From: Trochalopteron elliotii
Taxonomy: Eukaryota > Chordata > Aves > Passeriformes > Leiothrichidae
Assembly: GCA_024734555.1 (NCBI GenBank)
Contig: JANPWX010000126.1
Span: 1,077,801-1,141,800, forward strand
Direction: 5' to 3'
DNA: 64,000 nt
A program made the translations under genes and the position numbers. Below the pieces are notes generated by a model. That model did not search any database, was not told the DNA's origin, and saw nothing but the letters and a program-made list of their open reading frames with translations. Shown here in pieces: positions 31,831 through 44,297 of this stretch. Numbering within the stretch: the stretch's first letter is position 1; every line of letters begins with the position of its first letter.

Positions 31831-32417
31831 GCACTGCTGTAAACGTTTTTTTTTTATGTAAAATTTGTAGAAGTTAAGCACATTTCCATAAATAACGGGG
31901 TTGGGGACTTTCCAACAAGAAGGTTGCTGAGAATGGGAATTTAATATATAGGTATTGATTTTTGGTTTTGTTTTTTTGTTTCTGTGCTAAAAAAAATGAG
32001 TTAAGAATATCAAGTTTGTACATTTTTTCCCAAATGTGAGAAACATTTTTAATGGATTTGTATTTTTTTTAATTTTGTGCTCTTTATTCACGTAAAAGAG
32101 AAGAAATTTTGCTTTTGTTTTTAGTTAAATTTGCATTTTAAAGGCCTCAGATCCTTAAGAAAAAAATACCCAGGGTTTCTTAAAAGTATTATTTATGGAA
32201 ATACTGTAGTTTTACAGTCCACTGTGAGGTTCCCTTCTGAGGCCAATTGATCACTTACCTTGGTACTTTGGAACCGAAGTTACAGATATATATTAAAATA
32301 TTAATAATAATAATAATGTACAAAACTGTTTGTTTTTTGCCTTATTATATTATGCAGAAATTTAAGAGGAATTTTTTTTGACTTCTTGTTTTAAACAAAA
32401 AAAAAAAGAAAACAAAC

Positions 32418-32425
32418 TGTAAATA
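32418..32425 (+). promoter_or_regulatory. Pumilio response element in 3'UTR
   Basis: TGTAAATA fits UGUANAUA, about 740 bases after the stop and just before the ATTAAA at 32452. Motif evidence only. Confidence 0.45.
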
Positions 32426-33450
32426 TTCTGTTAATATAAATGTACACCAATATTAAATTCTTAACATAGGTAGACTTTATAAAAATGGTTTCTAGAACCA
32501 CTCTGGTTATTTGTTAACATGGTTACAACTCATACTCTTGTCACAGTCAGAAATTCACTCTCAGAAAGCTCAGTACGGCATATATACTTCAACTATGCAA
32601 GAACTCGGAGGCAGGTCTTAGTGGATGTTGGGGGGAGGAAGGTTTAAAAAAAAAAAAAAATTAAAAAAAAACCAACCCAAAAACAACCAACTCGCAGCTC
32701 TGGAGACAGAATGGCAATGGCATGTGAACAGGAAGAAGGATGCTTGTGTTTAACAAAAAAAAAAAAAAAAAAAGAGAGACTGAATTTTTTTGTACAAACA
32801 CAAGGGACAGTTCGTCAAGGAAAGAGAAAGACACACGCTCCTGGAAGGGAATTTTGGTTTCCTACTTTTCAAGCTGGCAAAAGCAGATGGAACTGGCACA
32901 GTACCATGCGGCAGACCCTTTCCTTATTTTTTTTTTTTTCTCTTTTTTTGTGTTGTGGGCAGGATCGCTGGCAAGCAAGGACAATTCTCCGTGGACCCCT
33001 TGTGCTAATTGTGCAGTGTTCTTATTGGAATCTGTATACAAGACAAAGTAGAATTTTAGGAGTGCAAAAAAAAAAAAAGTCTAATGGTTGATTAAAAAAA
33101 AAAAAGAAATTCTGATATATTATCTATAGTACATGAAGACCATAAGCAAATGTTTGTTTCAGTGTGGTTCTGCCTTGAACTGCTTTTTGGCATGATTTAT
33201 TTTTTATTTCCAATTTTACTTTTCATCCATATGTAAATTTTGCCATGTTTTACTTGCTGTACCATCCCCCCTTCCCTTATTTTATTTTTCAGTGTCCATG
33301 TTTTATATATCCTGGGCTTTTTCTCTCTAGTTAATTCAGCCATCCGCTACTATTTTCTTGGCTCTGTAACTCTTGTTTCCCCCCCCTCCCCGTCCTCCCC
33401 CCTGCACCCCCTGTAATTTTAAACATTCAGTTTCCTTGTAGATCAATGAA

Positions 33451-33504
33451 GATAAATACAACATTGATTTTGGATGAAAAAGGCAGTGGAGTGTTTGTGT
33501 GTCG
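33451..33504 (+). terminator. FBRSL1: Probable FBRSL1 poly(A) signal and downstream element
   Basis: GATAAA (33451-33456) is a known weaker variant of AATAAA. It is followed about 35 bases later by GAGTGTTTGTGTGTCG, a GT-rich downstream element. The sequence changes abruptly to CpG-rich soon after, consistent with a transcript end here. Two tandem AATAAA signals at 34057-34072 are the alternative. Confidence 0.4.
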
Positions 33505-33529
33505 TAGCCAGCGCTGTTGACTCGAGGCT

Positions 33530-34010
33530 AATGGTTTATTGACGGCTGGGAGGAGGCAGCTGGCGGAAGGGGCTGGTGCTGGGACAGGGATTTGCTTCTC
33601 TGCCTGTGAATCCTTCCCAGCAGAAGGTACACGGCCCATGACACGCTTTGGAGGTCGGGATTTGGGGGTCTGGGGAGGAGAGCGGAGCAGTGCCCCCAGC
33701 CCTGCAGCACCTCCACCCCGCGGCCCGGGGGCATCTCGGGCTCTGCGCCCCGGGGGCTGATCCAGCATCTCCTGCCGGGGGAAAGGAGGACAGCCAAGGC
33801 AGCACGGCCGGCGTGCAGCAGCTCGGACCCTGCTGCCGGCATCACCCCTGGGAATGTTATCACCTCCAGCGCTGCTCTCCACTTCCCGTTTGCTTCCCAG
33901 CCTTTCCTGTGGGCTGAGCCATCTGCAGGGGGATGGAGCCGTGCCCCGAGCCCCTCGCGCTCCGCGGCTGGCGGAGCGGTGGGTGACGGCGCTTTAACAG
34001 CGTGTTAGAG
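33530..34010. promoter_or_regulatory. CpG-rich block just past FBRSL1
   Basis: A GC-rich stretch with many CpGs (for example CCCCGCGGCCCGGGGGCATC and GAGCCCCTCGCGCTCCGCGG) between AT-rich 3'UTR and AT-rich intergenic DNA. Open frames occur on both strands, but none has splice or start support. It may be an orphan CpG island or the promoter of an unannotated or antisense transcript. Confidence 0.45.
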
Positions 34011-34056
34011 CTTCTGCGTCTAAGCTTGCGTGTGACTGAATTACTGAGCGTGAAAA

Positions 34057-34072
34057 AATAAAGTGAAATAAA
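34057..34072 (+). terminator. Two tandem AATAAA signals
   Basis: AATAAA at 34057-34062 and 34067-34072. They could serve a longer FBRSL1 3'UTR running through the CpG-rich block, or be chance. No strong GT-rich element was noted directly behind them. Confidence 0.3.
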
Positions 34073-34079
34073 ATAGCAG

Positions 34080-37000
34080 GGTCCTTAATCTGATGAAAGG
34101 AGGCTTAAAACAAAATAGGCATTAAAAATCAGCACCTGCTCTCCCAGCTGATATTGGAGGAACATAGAACACATGGTGGATGTGAAAAGCGTGTTGGACT
34201 CGACATAAAGATTCATAATGCTGGCTCAGGGGGATTGTAGTTGTCCTGGTGCCAGTGTCCAACATGGGATCTTGTTTGACACCAGCTCTGACATGGACCT
34301 GTGTAAATGAGCCCCCCTAACCTCTGTTAGAGTCCACAGTTGCATGTTCCTAATGCAGGTACGTGAGAGCAAGGAGGTTGTTACTGCAAACTTCAGAAAA
34401 AAATGGAAAAATGGGCCATACCCTTTGGAAGCATTTGGTCTGTGTATGACTTAAAAAGTGAGCATTAAATCAATGCCATGCTCCCCTGGCATTCCTGAAG
34501 GATTGCTTATTGTAGCCACCCTGGTGCCAGAATTCATCATGACTGATGTTGTGGTGGTCTGAATATTAAAAGAAAATCAGTGGTTTGCCATTTACTGTAT
34601 TAGGAGGCATTGCTCTCACGCCTTCGGAGGATGACCCATCAATAATGCTGCACTACAGTGGGATTCCTGTGGAATTACGCAGTGTCAAGTATCAGCCTTT
34701 TCACAAAATGGTTCATCATGATTAATGGTATTATTACCTAAACAGAGAAACTAATTAATTCAGCCTTATTCCTTTAAGCCACCCCAGCTGAGCTGCCTTC
34801 TGCTAAAAGAACTGGTACAGAAGGACTTCCTGGGTTTTATGCATTTCTACCACTGTTCAGCTTTCATTTTGTGCAGTTTTCACCATTTTTATTCTACTTT
34901 TGGCTGTCTCCCCAAAGACTTCCCTCAGTCACCAAAAAAAGGGTGGAATTTAGCAAACAAATGACAGTGGGTGGGAGGAAGAAGATGGGATTTGGAAGGT
35001 TCACTCCTTGCCTCAGGCAACCTGTGTTTATAAAGACACTCAGGAAGCCAGAAGGAGAGAGACCAGTGGTTGCACTCATTACCTCCAAAACGCCACACGC
35101 CCACTGGGGCTCCATGGAAGATGTGTGCACCAGCTTCAGTTAATGGGGGTCACTCTTGGCCCAGTCAATAAAATAGACAACCAGGATATCAGAGAGTGAG
35201 GGAAAAAGCCAGTCTGTAAAGCTGTAACAAATCCTCAGATCACTTGTCAAACACATTAACTGTTCCTTGACAAAAAGATCTAGTGCTTCCCTAAAAAGCC
35301 AGCCTTATTGCGTGAAATAAGCATATGGGAATTGTCCTTTCCAGCCTATATAGATACCATAAATATGCAGTTAGCTCTTGGTGACCTGGAGTTAGACAAA
35401 CAGACAGTTGATGCAGGGGAGCCCAAGGACTCAGCAGCAGGCTGAGCTTCCACTGTCAGGTCTGCAACGCCAGCACCGCCCAGGCCCAAAGGAGAGAAAG
35501 CATAAGAAGCCAACTAGTCAGGAATGCAATATCCTGAGAGCTTAGGGAAGAGAGAGACACACCAGCTGTGCTTCGGGCAGCCCTGCAAGTGCCAGAATGA
35601 GAGCAGAGGTAGATCAGTGGTGTGCAGCTCAGGCTGGAGCCGAGAAACTGTCAGCAGAGGGGAAAACAAGATTTGTGTTTTCCTTGGCTTGTGCCAAGCA
35701 AAAATAAAAAAGGAAACCCTTCTCTTACCTCCCTCAGGAAATTCCTTTTTGCCAAAGTCTTAGGAAAATAATTGTGTTGCAGTGTTGGGGGATTTTGGTA
35801 ATGGTCTTGTTAGAAGCCAAAATGGCATTGCCCATATCCAAAAGCTGGGTGTCCTCATGCCAACACCCTGTGCAGAGCTCTCATCAGTGCTTCTTGGTGC
35901 CCCTTGGCACAGACAGTTGGCTTTGGGGAGAGTCCAGCTAAGGAAATAAAGAGAAATGAGGTTTGGGCAAACAAATTCATCACTTTGCTCAAATCTTGGA
36001 GAGCTGGAAGCCCAAGGCTTAGCTCAGAAACACAGTGCTTTTGGAAGAGCAGGGCAGGTCGTGGGTTCAGCCCCAAACTGGCCATCATTGTGGGTGAGCA
36101 GCATTGTCCAGGGGATCTGCTTCTTGTCTGTCCACTTGTGTCCAGCAAGATGACATCCCCTGCTGAGGCCACGGCTCTTTCACAGCACCAAGATCAATAC
36201 TTTGTCAAGAAAATGCCTTTCCCAATAGCGCACTGCATTATGTGAAACTGAATAAAAAGCAAGGAGTGGGGGAAGGCTACACCAGGCCTAAATTACAGGG
36301 TCCTATTTCTGAACATAATGGAGAAAAAGAAAAATCAAATGATGTTTTGAAGTTTAACTTGGAAAATATTTTTCCAAAGCCTTTGAGGGATGAGTGTGTG
36401 AAGTAAAAAGGTCGGCTCCCCTCATCCCAGCCCCTGCTGCTGCAGCACAGCTGGAGGCTCCCTGCACAGCGGCTGGGACCTCCTTGCAGGTGTCGGCACG
36501 GCAATTTCTTTGTCTTCTCACAAAAAACCTTCTGCTCCATTAAGCTTCCCTAATTGCTGCATTTATCATCAGCCATTTTCTGCTTGTTCTCTTCCTCATT
36601 CAGCGAGGATGTGTCAAAATAGAGATCCACCCGCCGTCCCTCGGAGATGAAGCTGTTCGAGGCACCGGCTGCTCAATTGGCCGTTCAGCAGAAGGTCCCT
36701 CATTACCGGCTCCGCGGCGGCTCGTGTGTCACACACATCACAGCAGCCGGGCTGTGCTGGCCGGGTGTCAGGCCCTTTGCACTGAGCCTTGATAAATAGC
36801 TGAAAGGAGAAAAATACAGGGCTTATTTTTTGACTCAAAACCCAGCCAGCTTCATCCTCCTCCTCGTCCTCCTCCAGCTCCTGATTGGAATTCACGCAGC
36901 GAAGTGCAGCTGCCCGCAGCAGGGTGAAGCCCTTCATCTCCCCCCAGAGCAGTTTGAGGAGCAGAGGATGTGTCTGACACCCAAAGGAGATGGGGCCCAG

Positions 37001-38560
37001 CTCACACCCACACCAGCCTCTGTCACACACCAGCAGCAGGAGGAACCCTGGAAGAAAACCACTGTGGCTCAGTGGGGCGGGCAGGTTCCTGCAGCTGCTT
37101 TCCAGAGGAGTTGCTGTCATATAAAAAGTCATAATTAGCTCTTCTGCAGCATTCGCTCCCTGTTTTATCAAATACACTTTTGTTAATATTATTATTTCAG
37201 GAAAAGGAAAAACCAGTCAAGAGAGTGAATGAAGTAACCAGCTTTTCAAAAATGTTCCATTCCCTTCCACAGTCTCCCCTTCTTTCCAGCATTTCCAGCT
37301 GATGGAGGCCCAGAGCCCAGCAACGTTCCTCAGACAGGCTGGTGGTAGTGGGATCACTCAGAGGAAATTGCAAAGCAGAAGAACTCTGCGAATCCAAATT
37401 CAAAGAAAAGTGCTGGCCAGTGAAAATCGCAATGGTGAGGAACTAGTTTGGGGAAGCTTTTAGGTTTCATTATTCAAAAATCTCTCCTTCCTTTTTGAAT
37501 GCTATAAAAAAGCCTCCTCCTGTGGAGGGAACAAAGGAAAAGGGATTAATTTTATGGGGCTTTTTTCAAAACTAAGATGGTTTCAGGATTTTTGGTTTGT
37601 TAATGGACATCTAAGAAACAAGAGAGTGAAAAATGTCTGACAAGGGAAGCTCATCTGAGGGGTGATTTGCACTAAGCCACTCTGGACAGGGAAAGGTGGT
37701 AGTACCATAAAACACACTGTTACAGCTTCCATTTAAAAGAAACCCACCTTAATTCCCAGCACATACCACTGGTGGCCCTGAAAAGGCTAAAAGCTGTGCT
37801 CTGCTGTCACAGGGGCTCTGCGGGTTAACCATGTGTGTGCAGCTGGGAAAGCAAGGATCGAAAGCAGCCCAGCTATTGAAGGAATTAATTCAGCTGCTGG
37901 GGCTGGCCCTGGAGGTCACACATGGCCAGATTAGCCTTTCCAAGAGCTCAGCATTTTTTGCCATGTCCTATGGAGTTTCACTAGTCCAACTCTGCAGAAT
38001 TTAAAGGTTAAGCCTCAGGCACGACACAGCTACTTTGCTGTCGGATACAAAATCAATGCCACTTCTCTGGCCAGCACACTGGGGCACTGGGCTGCCAATG
38101 GCCTGTGCCCAGGGCACAGCAGAGCCACAGGAGCAAGGAGACCCTCTCCCACCTGGGTCTGCAAAGTCCACAGTGGCCTGTTTGGACCATTACTGACAGA
38201 TCTTGTGGCAAAGGCACAGTACCATTTTTCCACACCCTGCCTCCAATGTGTTCACTGGATGACTTCATGCAGCCAGACATGGCCAAAAATGTGCCTCTGT
38301 GAACTAATGAATTGGTTTAATTGTCTGCCAAACCTGAGAGCAGCCAAAAGTAACAAATTAAAGTTTACAATCCTGTGGTCTCATTTACAAGGGGATAATA
38401 CAGCAACTGTTTATTTTGTGAGATGTTGGAGTGAGTCGGGAGAAAATTACAGCCCCTATATAATATTAATAATAATCAACATCATAAAAATACTTTTAAT
38501 AGGAAACACCAATGGTTGTTTTGCTCCGTTAACTTGCACTATTGTTCCAGCCCGTCTGGC
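34080..38560. other. Intergenic, no gene supported
   Basis: No ORF with splice support and no repeat family was recognised. Long frames on the minus strand (36614-37177) and a TTG-initiated leader-like frame on the plus strand (36830-37138) fall on a TCC-rich low-complexity tract. AT-rich spots such as 38440-38510 could be regulatory. Confidence 0.5.
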
Positions 38561-39360
38561 TGCCAGCTCACAGGGCAGGGGCTGTTGCTTCCCTGGAGGC
38601 CAAGCTGGCTCCACAGCCACAGCAGCTCACAGCAGCTTCACACTCAGAGTTTAATAATCGCTCTGGCTGTAGCACAGCAGCACCCAGGGGAGGATCCACA
38701 GGGCCAGATGATGCTTCACAGGGCCATGGAAAGAGCTCTGGGGTAGGAAGGAGATGCCAGGATGCCTGGAAGCTCCAGGGAGAGCACAGCCAAGGTCCCC
38801 ATCCCAGAAGGAGCAGGCTGGGCAGGGAGGTGGGAGCAGCAGCTCTGCAGTTTTGGAAGAGCCACACCCTTTGCCAAGGGATGGAAGTGGAAGATCAGCC
38901 CTGATCACCCCTGGAGCCGTGTCCCCAGGCAGGAGGGATAGCCTGGCAGGCCCAGGGACACATCCCTGCTGCCCTGGCAGCAGGAACACCCCATGGGCAG
39001 CTGGTGTCAGCTCAGCCCGGGGGCAGTGGCTCTGCTCCTGCTGCTCTCGGGGACGGGGCATCAAGGCTGTGACACTGCCAGGGAGGAGCAGGAGCCTCCT
39101 GGGCTGGAGACAGCCATGAGTCCAGCACAAGCTCCAACGCCACAAAGCAGTGACCAGCTGAAGCAGGTGACAACATCCTTGCACAAGGATAGTCTCAGGC
39201 TTTCAGCCTTTCTCATCAGAAGCCCCAGCTGCACCTTCCCTTGTGCACGGGTTGCCAACCGTGGGGTTCCCCCAGGCTCTGGCACCCTGTTCACTCCAGC
39301 CACGGGCTCCAGAGAGATGAGACTTGAGCTTGTGAGATGGGCTCTGGGATGAGGGACAGT
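38560..39360. other. GC-richer intergenic block, no gene supported
   Basis: Overlapping frames of 100-177 codons lie on both strands, the expected behaviour of GC-rich DNA with few stop codons. One plus-strand frame (38993-39352) starts with a hydrophobic leader-like stretch (AVALLLLLSG) but has no recognisable domain and no splice context. Confidence 0.4.
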
Positions 39361-42300
39361 CCTAAATATGGGAAAATTGCCATAACAGACTTATTTTCCT
39401 GCAGAAGAAATGAGGCCCATATGAAGCTCAGCAGCTGGGTGAACGGCTGTGTCGCCAAAGGCAGTTGAACGGGAATGCAAGAGGGGAAAAAATAAATAAA
39501 TATGTCCGTACATCCCCATGAAATGAATCCCTCCCCATTCAGCCATTTCCCTTTATTTCTTCCTTTTAGAAGCAAGGTTATCGGGTCTAACATCACATCC
39601 AAACATTTCAGCACTAGCATTATATGGGATGCTCCAAGGTCAGCGCCTGCAGCTGTAAACTCATTAGTCTTGTCTTTTGTGAGAGAAGAAAGCCTCTTCA
39701 TTCCTCCCTCGCCCCCTTCCCCCCTAATTAAAATTAAAGTATTTCCTGGCCAAAAGTCATTTCTGCATTCATTCATCTCAATTCTTTTCTGTTTGGATAA
39801 ACCACCCTTTGGTACTCCCAGGGTGTTATGTATACAAACTATAAACTCTTAATGGTCCTGCAGTGTGTTATGACTGGCCTAAAGAGCTAAAGCAGGCTCC
39901 AAAAAAGTGGTTCTTGGCAACGCTGTGTATGGAGTTCAGGCTCATCAGTCATATGCAATTAGAGATTAAAAGTGCTTGATGGACTATAGGGGAGACCAGC
40001 ACAGAGGGAGATTAGGAACGTAGAAGAGAAAAGGCAAACAAAAGCTTTTATCTCAGCACAGCAGTTGCTACTACAAAAGCAGCAATGGAAGGACAGTCCC
40101 CATTTTCCAGAGGCACCCATGGCCTTTCCAGCTCAAAGGCCCCAGCATGCCCCATCCCTGTCCTGATGACCACCCACATCTCCAGCAGGGTGATGCAAGT
40201 CCTCAGGAACACCAGGGCTGGTGGCTGCTGCCCAGAGAGGAGGGCTTGGGAAGGCCAAACTCTGGAGGAGGCTCACGCTGCAGCCCAGACTTTCCAGATC
40301 CTGCTGCCAGCTGCCCTCAGGCACAGTGCCTGGCAAACCAACCCCCCCAGGTGCTGGCAAGGGCCAGTCTGCCCAGAACAGGGGCACCTGAAAGGCATCA
40401 GAATACTCATGGGTCTGTAGGGATGAAGAGGGAACAGTAGCTCTTCTTCTTGGAACAAAGGGGTGTTTCCCCATTAGGGTCCTCTTGCCCTGAAGGGGAG
40501 GTGGGGAGTTGGCGTGTAAATACTTTTGAAAGGTTTGTGGCCACTAATTTCCTGTTTTGCTGAGTGTGGGAGCCTGCTGCATGCTAAAATAGGCTATGGG
40601 ACACAGCAGCTCCCTGCTGACCATCCCTGCTGGATGCTCCCAAAGACAGGAAGGAGCAGAACACAGGGGTTGGCAGAGACTGTCTTCCCCTCTCCTTCCA
40701 TACCCTCAGCCTATGCAACCTCTCCAGTTTTGGGCAGGCTTAAAACGCTGGGCTAACTTAAGACATGGGGAGGCATAGAAATTATATTTCTTCCAGCAGA
40801 GAAATATTGGGGTTTGTAGACTGGAGGCAGTTTGTGCTTTGTGTAGAGGGAAGGCCTGAGCAGCTCTTCAGAGCACAGTGGTCACAGTCTGATAAATTGT
40901 TTCTTGTAGTATCAGGAGACACATGTGAGACTTAGTACCTTGTGCCCTTCTTGGTGAGGCTCAGAGCATCAACCCTGCAAAAGCTGAGAGCCTTCCCTCC
41001 TTTTTGTGCCCACAGCACAGTTGTGCTTCCATCCATTTGTTTTTCCTACCCACAGCTAACAAGAGAGCCATGGAGGCACTTGGCCTGCCCAGCCTGAAGG
41101 AAGGAGCTGACTTTTTACGGAGTTTCATTATAGAAGTCTCAATCAGCATTAGAGGTTCATTTAAATGGGTTTTCTTGAGCATTTAATAGGATATGGTAGT
41201 GCATTCATAGCCAGCTTTCCTCAGGTTTTACTGAAAGTGGTATAAGTGGGTTTCTTCAAGTACATATGATTGCTCGTAGCCACTGAAGTTGATTTGAATC
41301 ACTTGCTACCAGGCTCACCAATTTAGCCTGATAAATTGTGCATTATTAAATGGGGGAAGGGAACAAAGCTGTGTTCTCCCAGAGAAGAAAATGCAGGATT
41401 TCTCATCAATGAAGAATGATTCCTCTCATCAGCAGAGTCTGAAAAAGGCCATAATGAACCATTTGCACCTAAGAGCACCAGCCTTCAGCCTGCTACATTC
41501 CTGTTTGGTCCTTGCACTCTGAGATTCAGAGATGATGGATTCTGCCCAGAGCCAGCCACGAGGGCAGGTAAATCTGACCAGCAACTCTGTGTGTTTAGCT
41601 GAGTGTGCTTATATCAGTGCTGCCTGGCCATGCTCATCAGCCTTCAGTGCTACCCTCTGTACAGGTGGCTCTGCCTTTCTGCTCAGGAGCACTCACAGGC
41701 TGCAAACTGCATGAGAAGGGATTCAACCCCTCACCCCAAGCATTAGTTCTTGATAAAGAAACAAACATATTTGGAAGGCTTTTTCTTTGTGATAAATAGG
41801 AAGCATCTGCCATGCAGGAAATAACTATCTGACTCCAGAGAGCTGGTCTCACCCTCACCCTCACAAGCTGCTTGCCAGTCTACTGGTGATCACACAGGAG
41901 GTCATGGATTGGGGTTTGGGAAGGGGCTGGTCTCCATTACTGCTGTAATGGGAGTATTGTTTAGGGCTGATGTTCTGAAATGCATTTTAGGCAGTTTCAA
42001 ACCCAACCCCAGCTGCAACAGTGTCTGGGTATGCAAATACTCTGCTTGGATGGCACTGAATTTAGTGTTTTTAATATACTGCAGAAAGCACAAGGCTTTC
42101 TGGATCCCAGTGCTCCATCAAGTGTCCCAGCATGCGTGGGGCTGTGTAATCAGGCACCAGGCTGCATTTCCCTGTCTCACAGGGTTATTAGAGCACTGCA
42201 GTGTGACAGCCCCGTGCTCAGGCTGTGCCGTGCCCCGCGGGACCCCGGCGCCGTGCGGCTCCCGCTCGCACTCGTGGCCTGATGGATGGACCCGTGTTAA

Positions 42301-44268
42301 TGAGCTCCGAAGGGAACCACATGGAGCCCTCCTTGCTGGAGGCACAAGCCTCTGAGGGAGGGAGTTAAAAGGGGGCAAAAAAGAACAGTGGAGAAAAGGG
42401 ATAGACTCCAGATAGCTCCTTTGGGGATGTGAGGGTTGTGCTTGATTAAAAGCAGTGCTTTATGAAAACGTTATTTGCTATGCTTGGAAGATGACATTCA
42501 GTGCAATAAGAGCGTACAGCAAACCTAATATGGTCCCTGTGGAAAGGGCTGGGGTGTGGGCCTGAGAATGCATCCTGCCCTCTTATCTTTGATCCCTTCT
42601 CTGCAGTGGCTGGGTTTTTCCTCCTGGTGCTGGGAGGTTCCACTTTCTCCCAAATACACAGGCGTACTTACTCTTGCCAATGTGCAAGGAATGATGCAGC
42701 AAACCTCTTTGATGAGGAGATTCTCACAAGCAGAGGACTGTGACTGCCTCTCTGGCAGACAAGGATGACTGATACCCAAATCTCAACCCTCCAATCCTGT
42801 CCTGAACCCACAGGGTGTATTTGTTTTGGCCACCATCAGCTTGGCTACACCAGCACAGCTGGAATGAGCCTTTCAGAAGGTGATGCACAGATCTATTTCC
42901 AAGTAGTTTGCACTAGACTTTGTCTGGATGTGTTTGGTTTTTAATGCTTTCCCAGAACACTTGTAAATTTTTTATTTCTGCTGAGAGCAGGAGAAACTAG
43001 CTGCTGTGCACAGAATAAAGTTGATTGTCTACAAAGTTTAATGCTGTTTTCTTGCTCTATTATTTGGCTGTTCTGTGTTTGTGCAAAGCTCACTCAGAGC
43101 TCCTGGGCTGTGCAAGGAAGAGAAAAGGGAAAAGTTATTTCTCTGCTCTGCCAAAATATACAAAATTTTATGTACCATGATGGAAAGTTAAGGTGAAAAG
43201 GGCTGGATCTGAGACAAGAAACATTTCTTTAATTTTCTCTACTTTTTTTAACAGGATTTGCTGTTGCTTTGAAAGCCTCCTGCTATTTTACAGGCAATAA
43301 AAAAGAGAGACTGAAAGCATTTATTTCCTGAGACCTGCTTGTTTCTTGAGCTCTGTTAAACTGAGCTTGCCTAGCAGAGGAAGGGAGCGGCAGGAGCCCA
43401 GCAGAGCCTTCATCCAGCTGGGGAGACCAGGGTTTGCCTGCCTGGCCATAATAACTGAAAGCTTCATCCTGCTTTGCAGCCCTTGTGCTGTGCCCTGTCC
43501 CGTGCAGCCCTGGGAGCTCCTGAGGATGGGAGTGGTGAGCTCCTGGTGCTGAGAGGCTGTGCAGGTGAGCAGCTCACTCCTGTCACACATTGGGGACTGC
43601 TCTGGGCTCACACATAGCACTGAAGATTTTACCCAGCCAGAAGCTGCTGCCTGCACCAACATCCCCCCTGCTTGGCCCACAGTGCCCTTCCCAAGGGCTG
43701 GGAGGGGTTGCAGGTATCAACAGAGTCTCAGGTGTGGCCCATCCCCAGGCTGGGGAGGCACAGGAGCTTCTCCTGTAGCACAGGCTGTGCCAGAGCTCCA
43801 GCAGGACAGGGACCCTGTGCCTCCAGTGAGTCTCAGCTGTTGGCAAATCCAGGCCATGGACATGAAGGTCAAACCTGCAGCTGCACGTTAACATTCACAG
43901 ACCATTTCAGAAGCATGTGCTGTAAATGAGAGGATGTGTGAAATCAAAAATATTTTCACATGATTCTCATACAGTTTAGCCTTCCTTTGACCCACAGCTT
44001 TACTTTCACTTACTGCCATTGTTTTTGGCTGAAAATTACAAAGCCAAAAGAGCATCTGTTCCAAATAATGCTGGTCAGGCTTCTGGATAACAGCTTGGCA
44101 GCTTCCTGCCAGGAGCAGTTGCTGTGGCTTCTTGATTACTCTTAAGTATTCAATGTTTTGAGGAGGATAAGAAGGTATCATGAGGATATCATTATCCATT
44201 CCAAGATATTTATTAGCAAAAATGATGGGAGTATAGCCACAAGCTGTACAAAAGCTAGTAACAGAAAA

Positions 44269-44297
44269 AATAAATTAAATAAATAAATAAAAATAAA
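44269..44297 (+). repeat. (TAAA)n microsatellite
   Basis: Irregular TAAA units: AAATAAATTAAATAAATAAA and following AATAAAAATAAAA. Confidence 0.9.

Larger units (their letters stand above)
31680..33475 (+). other. FBRSL1: FBRSL1 3'UTR
   Basis: About 1.8 kb after the stop, very rich in A and T runs: (CAA)n-type from 31720 to 31830, a TAA run at 32294-32318, A runs near 32647, 32754 and 33066, and T runs near 32927. Two perfect Pumilio-type TGTANATA octamers are present. The proposed end relies on GATAAA at 33451-33456 and a GT-rich stretch at 33489-33504. Earlier ends (ATTAAA at 32452) and later ones (AATAAA at 34057 and 34067) are possible. Confidence 0.6.

Noticed and set aside
32711..33091. 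Plus-strand ORFs in the 3'UTR rich in Lys and Phe
   Set aside because: They arise from A and T homopolymers. No start context or domain.
36830..37138. Plus-strand secreted-protein-like frame (FILLLVLLQLLIGIHA then Cys-containing tail)
   Set aside because: It starts at TTG, not ATG. The hydrophobic stretch comes from a TCC/CTC simple repeat, and no colipase or other Cys pattern is present.
36614..37177. Minus-strand ORF of 187 codons
   Set aside because: No recognisable domain. It overlaps a TCC/GGA-rich low-complexity tract that removes stops, and there is no splice or promoter support.
38651..39352. Overlapping 119-177-codon ORFs on both strands, one with a leader-like start
   Set aside because: GC-rich DNA with few stops. 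No domain, splice site pairing or poly(A) signal supports a gene.
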